From the NCBI GenBank assembly GCA_026770595.1, contig MU634463.1:1-12044 (forward strand): DNA of 12,044 nucleotides, read 5' to 3'. This DNA is from Ochromonadaceae sp. CCMP2298. Taxonomy: Eukaryota > Sar > Synurophyceae > Ochromonadales > Ochromonadaceae. The position numbers and the translations under genes are program-made. The notes under the pieces are model-generated. The model made no database searches. It was not told where the DNA came from and was given only the letters and a program-made list of their open reading frames with translations. The stretch's first letter is position 1, and each line of letters begins with the position of its first letter. Positions 1 through 6,363 of this stretch are shown piece by piece.

Positions 1-44
1 CCCCCGCCTCACCCTCACCCCCGCTCCCCACCCCCCCACCCCAG
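1..44 (+). other. 3' end of an intron (polypyrimidine tract and acceptor)
   Basis: The first 44 bases are almost pure C with some T and end in CAG. IF-2 homology begins in phase 0 immediately afterwards (A-L-K-Q at 45-56), at the point where the family has the conserved GSVEAL segment at the start of domain III. The preceding GSVE would then be in the upstream exon. The rest of the intron lies outside the window. Confidence 0.75.
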
Positions 45-734
45 GCTCTGAAGCAGGTAGTGCAGGGCATCGCCCTCCGCGCAGTGGACGACATCTGCCT
101 GGAGGTGGTGGGCGCATCAGTGGGAGACGTTACCCCCTCAGACGTCGAACTGGCCTCCTCAGGGGGGGAGGCTTTGGTGCTGGCGTTCAACGTGGGCATC
201 CAGGATGCAGCCACCAGAGCAGCCGCCAAGCAGCTAGACGTACCTATACACCGAGACGAGGTTATCTACCGACTAGAAGACGAGTTGGTTCGCGCGATGC
301 TGGCCTATCTTCCCAAAGAGAGGGTGGTCAAAATAGAAGGTTCTGCGGTGGTGCAGCAGGTCTTTAAGATGAGTGGCTCCAAGAGTACTGTGGTTGCAGG
401 CCTGATGGTGCAGAGCGGCAAGCTCAGAAACAAAGCACTGTTCGGGGAGACAGCGCAGTACCTGTTCCGTGTAACGAGGGGGGAGCAGGTGATACTGGAG
501 GAGAGCGGGGACTCGGACCTGAAGCGCTTCAAAGAGGATGTGCACGAGGTAGAGCACGGCGTGGAGTGCGGACTGTCCTTGGAGGGGTTCGGGGGTTTCC
601 AGGCGGGCGATGTGGTGGAGTGCATTAGGGTGGAGATGGTGGCACAGCTGAAGGCAGTCAGTGCGGCGGCGAGTGGGGCGGTGCAGCTGCAGGAGCAGAA
701 GGACATAAGGCAGGCACAGCTGGCGGAGGGGTAG
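45..734 (+). CDS. MTIF2: Translation initiation factor IF-2, organellar (probably mitochondrial), C-terminal exon, 5' partial
   Basis: This exon encodes the last 229 residues of an IF-2. In the family, IF-2 is the GTPase that brings initiator tRNA to the small ribosomal subunit; its GTPase domain lies upstream of this window. Domain III is recognisable from the VGDVTPSDVELA and FNVGIQDAA segments and the IIYRL-like VIYRLEDEL. Domain IV (beta barrel that binds initiator tRNA) shows the VAGLMVQSGKL turn and the diagnostic DLKRFKEDVHEVEHGVECG and GDVVE motifs near the C-terminus. The YRLEDEL and CGLSL wording resembles mitochondrial IF-2 more than bacterial or plastid forms, but the compartment is an inference because the N-terminus is missing. 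The exon opens right after a CAG acceptor in phase 0 and ends at TAG. About 25 Ala/Gln/Glu-rich residues extend beyond the usual family end. Its nearest neighbour is convergent, so no co-regulation is suggested. Confidence 0.9.
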   Translation, partial: ALKQVVQGIALRAVDDICLEVVGASVGDVTPSDVELASSGGEALVLAFNVGIQDAATRAAAKQLDVPIHRDEVIYRLEDELVRAMLAYLPKERVVKIEGSAVVQQVFKMSGSKSTVVAGLMVQSGKLRNKALFGETAQYLFRVTRGEQVILEESGDSDLKRFKEDVHEVEHGVECGLSLEGFGGFQAGDVVECIRVEMVAQLKAVSAAASGAVQLQEQKDIRQAQLAEG

Positions 735-771
735 TGGTTGGTGGGTGGGTAGTGGGTGGGTAGTGGGTGGC
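735..771 (+). repeat. GGG-run repeat with G-quadruplex potential just after the IF-2 stop
   Basis: An 11-base unit GTGGGTGGGTA is repeated about two and a half times. The stretch 743-760 reads G3-T-G3-TAGT-G3-T-G3, which meets the usual four-run G-quadruplex pattern, and a fifth run follows at 765-767. It starts 8 bases after the stop codon on the coding strand, so it would be in the 3' UTR of the IF-2 mRNA. Confidence 0.7.
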
Positions 772-1020
772 TGACGGGGCAGGAAGAAAAGATTCTAGCT
801 TGTAGCGACATTTCAGTTAACGGGTTGAGTACTGTACTATAGAAAAGATGGTCGCTATGTATAAACAAAGAGTAAGGACAGTGGACAGAGGGTATCAGAG
901 GGTATGGACAAAGGTCGGTAAGGAAGCTGCGCTCCTGGGGTTCTAGGGTAGTTGTATGCTGTCTTAGCTGTCAGCCATTAGACATCAGACGCTCAACGAT
1001 GAGACGCAAGACATCAGAAG

Positions 1021-1070
1021 TCATGCATCAGAGGTACATCAGAGGTCATGCATCAGAGGTACATCAGAGG
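1021..1070. repeat. Tandem duplication of a 25-bp unit (CATCAGAGGT-rich)
   Basis: Bases 1021-1045 and 1046-1070 are identical. Each 25-mer itself contains CATCAGAGG twice (GCATCAGAGGT then ACATCAGAGG). Degenerate ACATCAG copies continue on both sides (about 981-1103). It lies within about 50 bp of the stop of the minus-strand PDE6D-like gene, probably in its 3' UTR. Confidence 0.85.
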
Positions 1071-1120
1071 TCAGACATCAGGCATGGGACATAGACATCA
1101 GTATTCTCAGTGGCCATTCA

Positions 1121-1816
1121 TCAGACGTAGAAGATGCGCACACTGTTCTTGCACAAAAACTCCTCCCCGTCGTAGAAGGCCGTCTCGAACACCACGTGCC
1201 CTGAGAGCGCATCTGCACCCAACATATCCCCCTCCGGCGCCGCGTCGATGGTCTGCTGCCAGCTGTTGGTGGACCCGGGGATGACACAGCCGAACCTGAA
1301 GAACCACTCCTCGATACAGTGACCCTTAAGGTACACGCTCTGCTTCAATCGGAAGTCCGCCATCTCCTCCACTGAGGAGAAGACCATCTCCCGAGACACT
1401 GCGCGGCACTTGAGGATGTCTTTGGGGATCTCCTCGCGCAGCTCGACGAGGAACATGTCCTCCACGTCCCAGTCGCACGAGCGCCACATCAGCTTGCCCG
1501 TCAACGCATCGCGCATGTTCATAGATAATATGCGAAAGCCGGACACGAACTCCTTCGCGTACTTTGTGGCCGCCACTGCGGGCAGCACCAGCGTGGGGGA
1601 AATCTTCAGAGCCATGAACTCGTCGTCTGCCTCCATGTCCTGCTGGATCTCGCTCAGAATCTCGCGCTCCTTCGCATCCGCCCTGTCTCCGCTCAATTTC
1701 TGCTGAGCGTGGTCCGCCTTGGAATCTGCCTTTGCTCCTCGCTCTTCGGCGATCTCTCCTTTGCTACTGCTCTGGCTCTGCCGGTAAATACCATTTGCTC
1801 TGTGCTTGTCCTCCAT
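1121..1816 (-). CDS. PDE6D: PDE6D / PrBP-delta family prenyl-binding protein
   Basis: The C-terminal ~142 residues match the GMP-PDE delta (PrBP/delta) family: FRILSMNMRDALTGKLMW, then PKDILKCRAVSREMVFSS, FRLKQSVYLKGHCIEEWFF, FGCVIPGSTNSWQ, and a terminus in SVRIFYV, exactly where the animal protein ends. Family members are immunoglobulin-like lipid chaperones that extract farnesylated or geranylgeranylated proteins from membranes for delivery to cilia or other sites. The first ATG in frame is at 1816, giving 231 residues; the frame is open back to a TTG at 1894 but has no earlier ATG. Residues 1-67 are a charged extension (E/K/D/A-rich, probably disordered or coiled) absent from the ~150-residue canonical protein. 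Met68 (ATG at 1615) would give a 164-residue form closer to normal length. The gene is divergent from the ICME-like gene, which acts on prenylcysteine. Confidence 0.9.
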   Translation of the reverse strand: MEDKHRANGIYRQSQSSSKGEIAEERGAKADSKADHAQQKLSGDRADAKEREILSEIQQDMEADDEFMALKISPTLVLPAVAATKYAKEFVSGFRILSMNMRDALTGKLMWRSCDWDVEDMFLVELREEIPKDILKCRAVSREMVFSSVEEMADFRLKQSVYLKGHCIEEWFFRFGCVIPGSTNSWQQTIDAAPEGDMLGADALSGHVVFETAFYDGEEFLCKNSVRIFYV

Positions 1817-1860
1817 TATAGAATCTGGAGATCTTTGTGCAGGGTTCGTTTCCCTTTCAT
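1816..1860 (-). promoter_or_regulatory. Putative uORF ending in a TAATG overlap with the PDE6D-like ATG
   Basis: An ATG at 1860 on the minus strand opens a 14-codon frame that ends with TAA at 1818-1816. The last A of that stop is the first base of the PDE6D-like ATG (TAATG). Such stop-start overlaps can support reinitiation in eukaryotes. It is only relevant if transcription starts upstream of 1860, which the sequence cannot show. Confidence 0.35.
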
Positions 1861-1878
1861 CAGCTTCAGGTTGGAAGG

Positions 1879-1918
1879 CCCCCAAGTGCAGCAAGGCTCA
1901 CGCAGTTGCCTACGCGTC
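1879..1918 (+). repeat. 40-bp dispersed direct repeat, copy A
   Basis: The segment starting CCCCCAAGTGCAGCAAGGCT matches 2263-2302 at 35 of 40 positions in the same orientation; the first 21 bases are identical. This copy lies upstream of the PDE6D-like ATG. Confidence 0.85.
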
Positions 1919-2103
1919 CAAAAAAGCTCCCCCCGCGTTGAAACAGCTGTGAGAAGAGCCAAAATTGTATCTGGTTAATTGACAGCATCATATATTATTT
2001 TGCATATAAACAGCGCCCACTTGATATATATATATATTTAGAATCCTCACCTCCTCGACCTTTTAGGAAATCTTGTATTCCAAGGTATTCTGCCTCCTTG
2101 TGA

Positions 2104-2241
2104 CTCCGACACTTTGAGGAGAAGGTGGGGAGGAGTTCTCATCTCTATCTGGGATCCATTTCCGCGGGCCGTGACTCCATCCTCCGACACTTTGAGGAGA
2201 AGGTGGGGAGGAGTTCTTATCTCTATCTGGGATCCATTTCC
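2104..2241 (+). repeat. Direct repeat of a 60-bp element, period 78 bp
   Basis: Bases 2104-2163 and 2182-2241 differ at one position of 60 (C/T), with 18 unrelated bases between them. The copies lie just upstream of the ICME-like ATG. They are open in the ICME frame, where both would encode RRRWGGVLISIWDPFP, but no in-frame ATG precedes them, so they are more likely 5' UTR or promoter than protein. Confidence 0.9.
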
Positions 2242-2262
2242 CGTCGCGACTGGAAAGAGCAT

Positions 2263-2302
2263 CCCCCAAGTGCAGCAAGGCTCCCGCAGATACCTCCTCG
2301 TC
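2263..2302 (+). repeat. 40-bp dispersed direct repeat, copy B
   Basis: This is the partner of 1879-1918, lying 384 bp downstream and ending 18 bp before the ICME-like ATG. The two copies bracket the AT-rich core of the divergent region. Confidence 0.85.
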
Positions 2303-2320
2303 AAGCCCACGATCTTAGCC

Positions 2321-4981
2321 ATGTTTACGAGCACTTTGAACCTCGTGCTGCGCGCTGTGCGGCAGATACTGCAGCTCATGGACGCGCTGATATTCCACGC
2401 CACGGTATGCTACAAGAACGCGAAGATGCTCTTCACCTACCTGATCCGGGGCTCCCGCACGTGGGTGGTCATGACCCTCCGGCTGGTGCTGTTCACGATA
2501 GTGCTGCTGCCGGGGTGGTTTCAGATGCTGAGGTACTGGCTTTTGAGCCCGCTCATCATCCGCAACCTCCGCTACGGCAAGGGCGCCAAGAACCGAAACC
2601 TGCTGGACGTCTACCTGCCTGTACCCGTACCTGCACCCAAGCGCAAAAGACGCAGTGGGAAGAGGCCGAAACCCTTGGCGCCCGTGGTCATATTCGTGTC
2701 TGGGGGGGCGTGGACCATCGGCTACAAGATGTGGTCGGCGCTGGTGGCAAGGGGCCTGGCCAAGCTGGGCATTCTGTGCGTAGTGCCTGACCACCGCAAC
2801 TTCCCGCAGGGCGATGTGCAGGACATGATGGACGACGTGAGACTGGCCGTGCAGTGGACTGTGGAGAACGCACACCGCTTTGGGGGGGACGCAGACAAGA
2901 TCGTTTTGTCGGGGCAGTCCGCCGGCGCGCACGTTACGCTCTGTCTGCTGGTGGCGGACTTCATGAAAGCACAAGTGGACAAGAGGAGGGTGGGCACGCA
3001 CATTGGTAACGGCAAAACGAACGGTGTTGGTGTGGGTGGCGTGGTGGGACAGGGGATGCAGGGGAAGAGCGGCGTCGCGGAGGCGCAAGTGCATGGGCTG
3101 GATGGCGAGGAGAGCGGGGAGGACGACGACGAGGACGTGGAAGTGTGGGAAGTCGACGATGAGCAGGAGGGGGAGCGGGAGGAGGATGGGGAGGAGGAGG
3201 GGCAGGAGGGACAGGGGCAGGGGGCACTGGGTGCGGGCGTCACTGAGGCTGGTTTCTCCACGCCTCTGGAGACTCTCTACTCCACGGCGATCTTATCAGC
3301 CACCCCTGTCTCTACCCCTGCCTCTGCCTCAACCCCTTCCTCTGCCTCCACCTCTGCCCCTTCCTCTGCCTCCACCTCTGCCCCTTCTGCGCCCGCAATG
3401 GGCCTGGCGAGGGAGCTGAGGGTTCGAACCAAGTCGAACTACAGTGGAGTCGGTGGTGCTGGTGCTGGTGCTGGTGCAGGTTCGACCCCGTCTTCATCTG
3501 CATCTACGCCTGCGTCTGCCTCTGGGGGCCTCCCCCCCTCAGGGCACAAGGACAGTCAGAGGCGCAGCTCTGTCTCGGCAGTCTCTGACATGCTCGATAC
3601 ATACCTGGGAGATTTCGTCGAGATCAATGGTGAATGCCAGTCGCGCAGACGCCGCGCCGCCTCTCTGCGCCAGAAGCTGCGGAGCGAGAAAGGGCGCAGT
3701 GCGTTGCTGGAGGGACTGCTGGATAGCGAAGAGGAGGAGAGTGCAGAGAGAGGGGAACATGGGGACTTGTCCAGCGTGGATTCTGGCTCTCCTAGGGTGG
3801 GGGATGGGGGCGAGGGGGAGTCCGAGGAGGTGCAGGTGATCACAGAGGAGGAGGCCAACCGACGTGCCTTTTGGAAAGACGTGGACAGCGACGTAGACGT
3901 GGACGAGGGGCAGGACTCTGTCTCCTCTGCGCGCCCTGCCTCTGCCCCCTCTGCCCCTGTCCCCGCATCTGCCCCCTCCCCCTCTGCCCCCTTAAAGCGA
4001 CGCTCCAAGCCCTTCAACGTGACCCCCCACGTGAAACTATTCATCGGCGTGTCCGGTCCCTACAATCTGGTTGCTTTGCAGTCGCACTTTCAGGAAAGAG
4101 GCCTGGACGCCTCGCTGCTGAACTGGATATGCAGGGGGGATATACGGAAGCACAGCCCCACCATCAGGCTGGCCGAGTTCGCGGAGGCGCAGAACAGACT
4201 CGCAGAGGTGCAGGAGCAGGCGCAGGAGCAGGCGCGGATGGCTGCGCGCTTGGCGCCCCTGAAAGGGCCCTTGACTTCCTCCTTCTTATCCCTCTCCTCT
4301 CCCTCTGCCCCCATCTCTGCCTCTGCCTCTGCCCCTGCCTTGGGGGGCTGGCGGGAGTTCGGCGAGGCCAAGGGGCCCCTCGCTGAATTGGCACCCATCG
4401 CATTGTTTCACGGATCGCACGACGCCACCATTCCGGTCTCCATCTGCACCGAGCTGGCGGACGTGCTGCTGGAGCAGGGGGCCAGCGCGAGCTGCCGGGT
4501 GTACGAGGGCTGGTCGCACACAGACGCGATCCTGGAGGCCCCTCTAAGCGGCACCACCCGTCTGTTCAGAGACATCGCAATGGTGGTGGCCGCAGCCACG
4601 GGAGGTACTGGGGGCGGTGGAAAGGATGTGGGTGTGGGTGCGCGGGGCAGGGCGGGGTCCAGAGGCGCCCCTGTGACCGCCACAGTGACCGGGTCTGCGG
4701 TGGAGGGGGTTCTGGGGCTGGGGTTTTCGTCCCGGGCGATGGACTACTCGCCCCTCATATCCATGCCCAGCTGCATCACCCCTGGATCCCTCTCCGCCCG
4801 CAAGCTGCCCCGCCGCCCCACGGCCGGCACAGCCACCGCCGCCGCCCGCGCCACCACCGCCTACACCGACGACGGCGCAGCGGACGAGGGTGTGCCGGGC
4901 TCGGGAGGGGCAGCGCAGGGCAAGAAGCCCATGGTCTCTAGATTTCTGGTCAAGATCGCGAGGGAAATCAACCCGTTCTAA
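2321..4981 (+). CDS. ICME: Isoprenylcysteine alpha-carbonyl methylesterase (ICME)-like membrane alpha/beta-hydrolase with large low-complexity inserts
   Basis: Plant ICME hydrolyses the methyl ester on the prenylcysteine terminus of prenylated proteins at the ER/Golgi. Here (886 aa from ATG 2321) there is a hydrophobic N-terminus with a membrane segment near residues 47-70, followed by LLPGWFQ and YGKGAKNRNLLDVYLP. The hydrolase core shows an oxyanion-type SGGAW (127-131), HRNFPQGDVQDMMDD, GGDADKI and the nucleophile elbow GQSAG (Ser200). Then come GVSGPYNLV (about 576-584), FHGSHDATIPV with the likely acid Asp701, and EGWSHTD with His733. The C-terminus KIAREINPF mirrors the plant ICME end. 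Residues ~221-565 are an acidic then Ala/Ser/Pro-rich insert within the catalytic domain, with smaller inserts at ~635-690 and a tail linker at ~755-865; typical ICMEs are about 400-480 residues. The frame is open upstream to 2114, but 2321 is its first in-frame ATG. Divergent from the PDE6D-like gene. Confidence 0.87.
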   Translation: MFTSTLNLVLRAVRQILQLMDALIFHATVCYKNAKMLFTYLIRGSRTWVVMTLRLVLFTIVLLPGWFQMLRYWLLSPLIIRNLRYGKGAKNRNLLDVYLPVPVPAPKRKRRSGKRPKPLAPVVIFVSGGAWTIGYKMWSALVARGLAKLGILCVVPDHRNFPQGDVQDMMDDVRLAVQWTVENAHRFGGDADKIVLSGQSAGAHVTLCLLVADFMKAQVDKRRVGTHIGNGKTNGVGVGGVVGQGMQGKSGVAEAQVHGLDGEESGEDDDEDVEVWEVDDEQEGEREEDGEEEGQEGQGQGALGAGVTEAGFSTPLETLYSTAILSATPVSTPASASTPSSASTSAPSSASTSAPSAPAMGLARELRVRTKSNYSGVGGAGAGAGAGSTPSSSASTPASASGGLPPSGHKDSQRRSSVSAVSDMLDTYLGDFVEINGECQSRRRRAASLRQKLRSEKGRSALLEGLLDSEEEESAERGEHGDLSSVDSGSPRVGDGGEGESEEVQVITEEEANRRAFWKDVDSDVDVDEGQDSVSSARPASAPSAPVPASAPSPSAPLKRRSKPFNVTPHVKLFIGVSGPYNLVALQSHFQERGLDASLLNWICRGDIRKHSPTIRLAEFAEAQNRLAEVQEQAQEQARMAARLAPLKGPLTSSFLSLSSPSAPISASASAPALGGWREFGEAKGPLAELAPIALFHGSHDATIPVSICTELADVLLEQGASASCRVYEGWSHTDAILEAPLSGTTRLFRDIAMVVAAATGGTGGGGKDVGVGARGRAGSRGAPVTATVTGSAVEGVLGLGFSSRAMDYSPLISMPSCITPGSLSARKLPRRPTAGTATAAARATTAYTDDGAADEGVPGSGGAAQGKKPMVSRFLVKIAREINPF
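3337..3384 (+). repeat. Perfect 24-bp tandem duplication inside the ICME insert
   Basis: Bases 3337-3360 and 3361-3384 are identical and built on TCTGCCTCC/TCTGCCCC hexamer-like units. They encode SSASTSAP twice. Similar CCTCTGCCCC units recur at about 3301-3395, 3930-3990 and 4300-4340 in the same gene, so the insert seems to have grown by slippage or unequal exchange. Confidence 0.85.
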
Positions 4982-5231
4982 AATGTGCAATCTATAAATA
5001 TCTATGAATAAAGTGCTGTCCCCTTTTGGCTGGCGAAAGGGTTATAACCTACAGTAAAGTTTTAAAGGCGGATTTCCCACCATCATCGTCTAGGGAATCC
5101 GCCGTTGACTTGCAGCATGATCTTTCTGCGAGATCATTCTGCACAAGCTTCACCCTTGTCTTGTGTCTGCACTAATCCTTCTGTGCTCTCGCAATTCCTG
5201 CGCAGACCTTCCCCACAACAGTCTGCCAGCT
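4982..5231 (+). promoter_or_regulatory. ICME-like 3' UTR and light-harvesting gene promoter/leader
   Basis: The first ~60 bases are AT-rich and hold the AATAAA of the ICME-like gene. The remaining ~170 bases before the light-harvesting ATG should include its promoter and 5' leader. No unambiguous TATA box was seen, only AT-rich TTATAAC and TTTTAAAG at about 5042-5067. An ATG at 5118 opens a different frame that runs past the real start; it is either upstream of the transcript start or an uORF. Confidence 0.45.
5007..5012 (+). terminator. AATAAA poly(A) signal for the ICME-like gene
   Basis: A canonical AATAAA lies 26 bases after the TAA stop within AT-rich 3' UTR. It is the only clear hexamer I found downstream of a gene in this window. 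Confidence 0.7.
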
Positions 5232-6058
5232 ATGTTCGCCATTCTTCTCATCGTTGCCCTTGTGGCCGTTACCAATGCCTTCGCACCCGTGTCCCGCGTG
5301 GCCACCCGCTCCTCCAGGTAAAATGCGCCCACTGCCTGTTACACTGCCTCCCAATGCACCGGCGAGTCCTTGCAAGTTCTAACCCCCTTCCCATCTACAT
5401 GCACTATGGCAGCCTGCGTATGGCGGACGAGATGGTGGGCGCCTCCATTGAGGTAAACGGAGGAAAGGTCTATGACCCCCTGGTAAGTACCAAGCGAGGC
5501 ATCGGGAGGCCACTGAGAATGGAAGCCAAGCGCAGATAATCCAAGTTTAGTACTAAACACAGCTACTTCATCACTTTCCTATTATTCTAGGGCCTGCTGG
5601 TTATCCACGAGATCAACCCCGGTGTGCTGCCCCACCCCAAGTGGCTCCGCGAGGCTGAGCTGAAGCACTGCCGCATCTGCATGCTCGCCTCCGTGGGCGC
5701 CTTCACTGGCCAGTGGGGCCTGACCCTGCCCGGCTACACAGCTGTGCCCGATCCCGTCCAGAACCTCAACCAGTTCGTCACCAACTACCCCGCCGGTTTC
5801 GCGCAGATTATCATGTCCATCGCCATTATCGAGGGCCACTTCTTCTCCGGAGACTTCTGGTTCGGAAAGGGCGACCGCGCCGCCGGAGACATGGGTTACG
5901 ATCCCCTGGGCCTTTCTAAGAAGAAGACCCCTGCGCAGGTGGCCCAGCTGCAGCTGCAGGAGCTGAAGAACGGCCGGCTGGCGATGATTGCCATGGCTGC
6001 CTACACCTCGGAGCACTGGATCCCCGGCTCCGTGCCCTTCCTGCCCGGCAAGTTCTAA
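5232..6058 (+). CDS. Chlorophyll a/c-binding light-harvesting protein (FCP/Lhc family), plastid-targeted, three exons
   Basis: Exons 5232-5317, 5413-5482 and 5591-6058 join to 207 residues. The protein is a thylakoid antenna that binds chlorophylls and carotenoids. Residues 1-16 form a signal peptide ending in VTNA, followed by FAPVSRVATRSS: an ASAFAP-like site with Phe at +1 and a basic/Ser-rich transit peptide ending near SLRM. Helix 1 holds REAELKHCRICMLASVG (Glu75 and Arg80 as the chlorophyll-ligand ion pair), helix 2 has IIEGH (Glu133), and helix 3 has ELKNGRLAMIAMAA (Glu176, Asn179, Arg181). The common ELKHGRxAMLA of helix 1 reads ELKHCRICMLA here. GYDPLGL precedes helix 3 as in FCPs. 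Both introns have clear GT/AG ends (GTAAAA/GGCAG and GTAAGT/TCTAG), and splicing preserves frame. I cannot assign the subfamily (Lhcf, Lhcr, Lhcx or another). Confidence 0.92.
5318..5412 (+). other. Intron 1 of the light-harvesting gene (95 nt)
   Basis: It runs from GTAAAATG to CTATGGCAG, phase 2. It splits the transit-peptide-coding region, joining AG to C to restore a Ser codon before LRM. Confidence 0.8.
5483..5590 (+). other. Intron 2 of the light-harvesting gene (108 nt)
   Basis: It runs from a consensus GTAAGT donor to TTATTCTAG, phase 0, between DPL and GLLVIHE. A pyrimidine-rich stretch (TCACTTTCCTATTATTC) precedes the acceptor. Confidence 0.88.
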
Positions 6059-6363
6059 GTTCCCAGGAACTCTTGAGCAAGGGCCCCCCAGTGGCGCCCC
6101 CCACCGGCGTACCCCGGCCCTCTTCCTAACTCCCTAATTTTTATGCGCAATTGTCGATAAATCCCACCCCTATCCTGCGGACCGAGCTCTGTCTCGGCCC
6201 AGTCAGACCTTAATCTAAGAAGAATGCTAATCTTCGCCCTTTGTGAGCTTGTGAGCTATATTCTCTTCTTGGTCTCTGTCTGTTATTTACACAGCTGGGG
6301 TAACGTATAATCTCTCTCTGCTCTTTCCTCTGCTCTCTACACCCCCCTCTCCACTCTCACCCT
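6059..6363. other. Convergent intergenic region (3' UTRs)
   Basis: These 305 bases separate the light-harvesting stop from the stop of the minus-strand fusion gene. There is no ORF with recognisable content and no canonical AATAAA on either strand; GATAAA (6155-6160) is the nearest + strand variant. From about 6300 the DNA becomes pyrimidine-rich. Confidence 0.5.

Larger units (their letters stand above)
735..1120. other. Convergent intergenic region (3' UTRs of IF-2 and PDE6D-like genes)
   Basis: These 386 bases separate two convergent stop codons. No convincing ORF with homology and no AATAAA on either strand was seen. It holds the GGG repeat at its left end and a CATCAGAGGT-rich minisatellite near the right end. 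Poly(A) sites for both genes presumably lie here. Confidence 0.6.
1817..2320. promoter_or_regulatory. Divergent promoter region between PDE6D-like and ICME-like genes
   Basis: The 504 bp between the two ATGs holds an AT-rich core (about 1965-2045) that stands out in this GC-rich DNA. It includes CATATAAA at 2003-2010 and a run of alternating A/T at 2024-2037, plausible TATA-like elements. On the + side there is no ATG from at least 2010 to 2320, as expected of an ICME leader. That leader carries two copies of a 60-bp element, and a 40-bp element lies once on each side of the AT core. The exact promoter positions are inferred. Confidence 0.5.

Noticed and set aside
305-868. 187-residue minus-strand ORF opposite IF-2
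   Set aside because: It is antisense to a clearly conserved IF-2 exon and has Ser/Pro/Thr-rich composition typical of the reverse strand of GC-rich coding DNA.
1021-1103. CRISPR-like array from CATCAGAGGT repeats
   Set aside because: The repeats are head-to-tail with no unique spacers of constant length, and the genome is eukaryotic. It is a minisatellite.
2114-2320. 69-residue upstream extension of the ICME frame containing RRRWGGVLISIWDPFP twice
   Set aside because: The open frame begins at a TTG and holds no ATG before 2321. The repeat is better explained as leader or promoter DNA in a eukaryote.
2315-3261. Long minus-strand ORFs opposite the ICME gene
   Set aside because: They are antisense shadows in GC-rich low-complexity DNA, with His/Pro/Ser-rich composition and no recognisable motif.
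3421-3491. GGTTCGAACC and a second GGTTCGA resembling tRNA B boxes
   Set aside because: They lie in the ICME coding insert with no A box, acceptor stem or cloverleaf around them.
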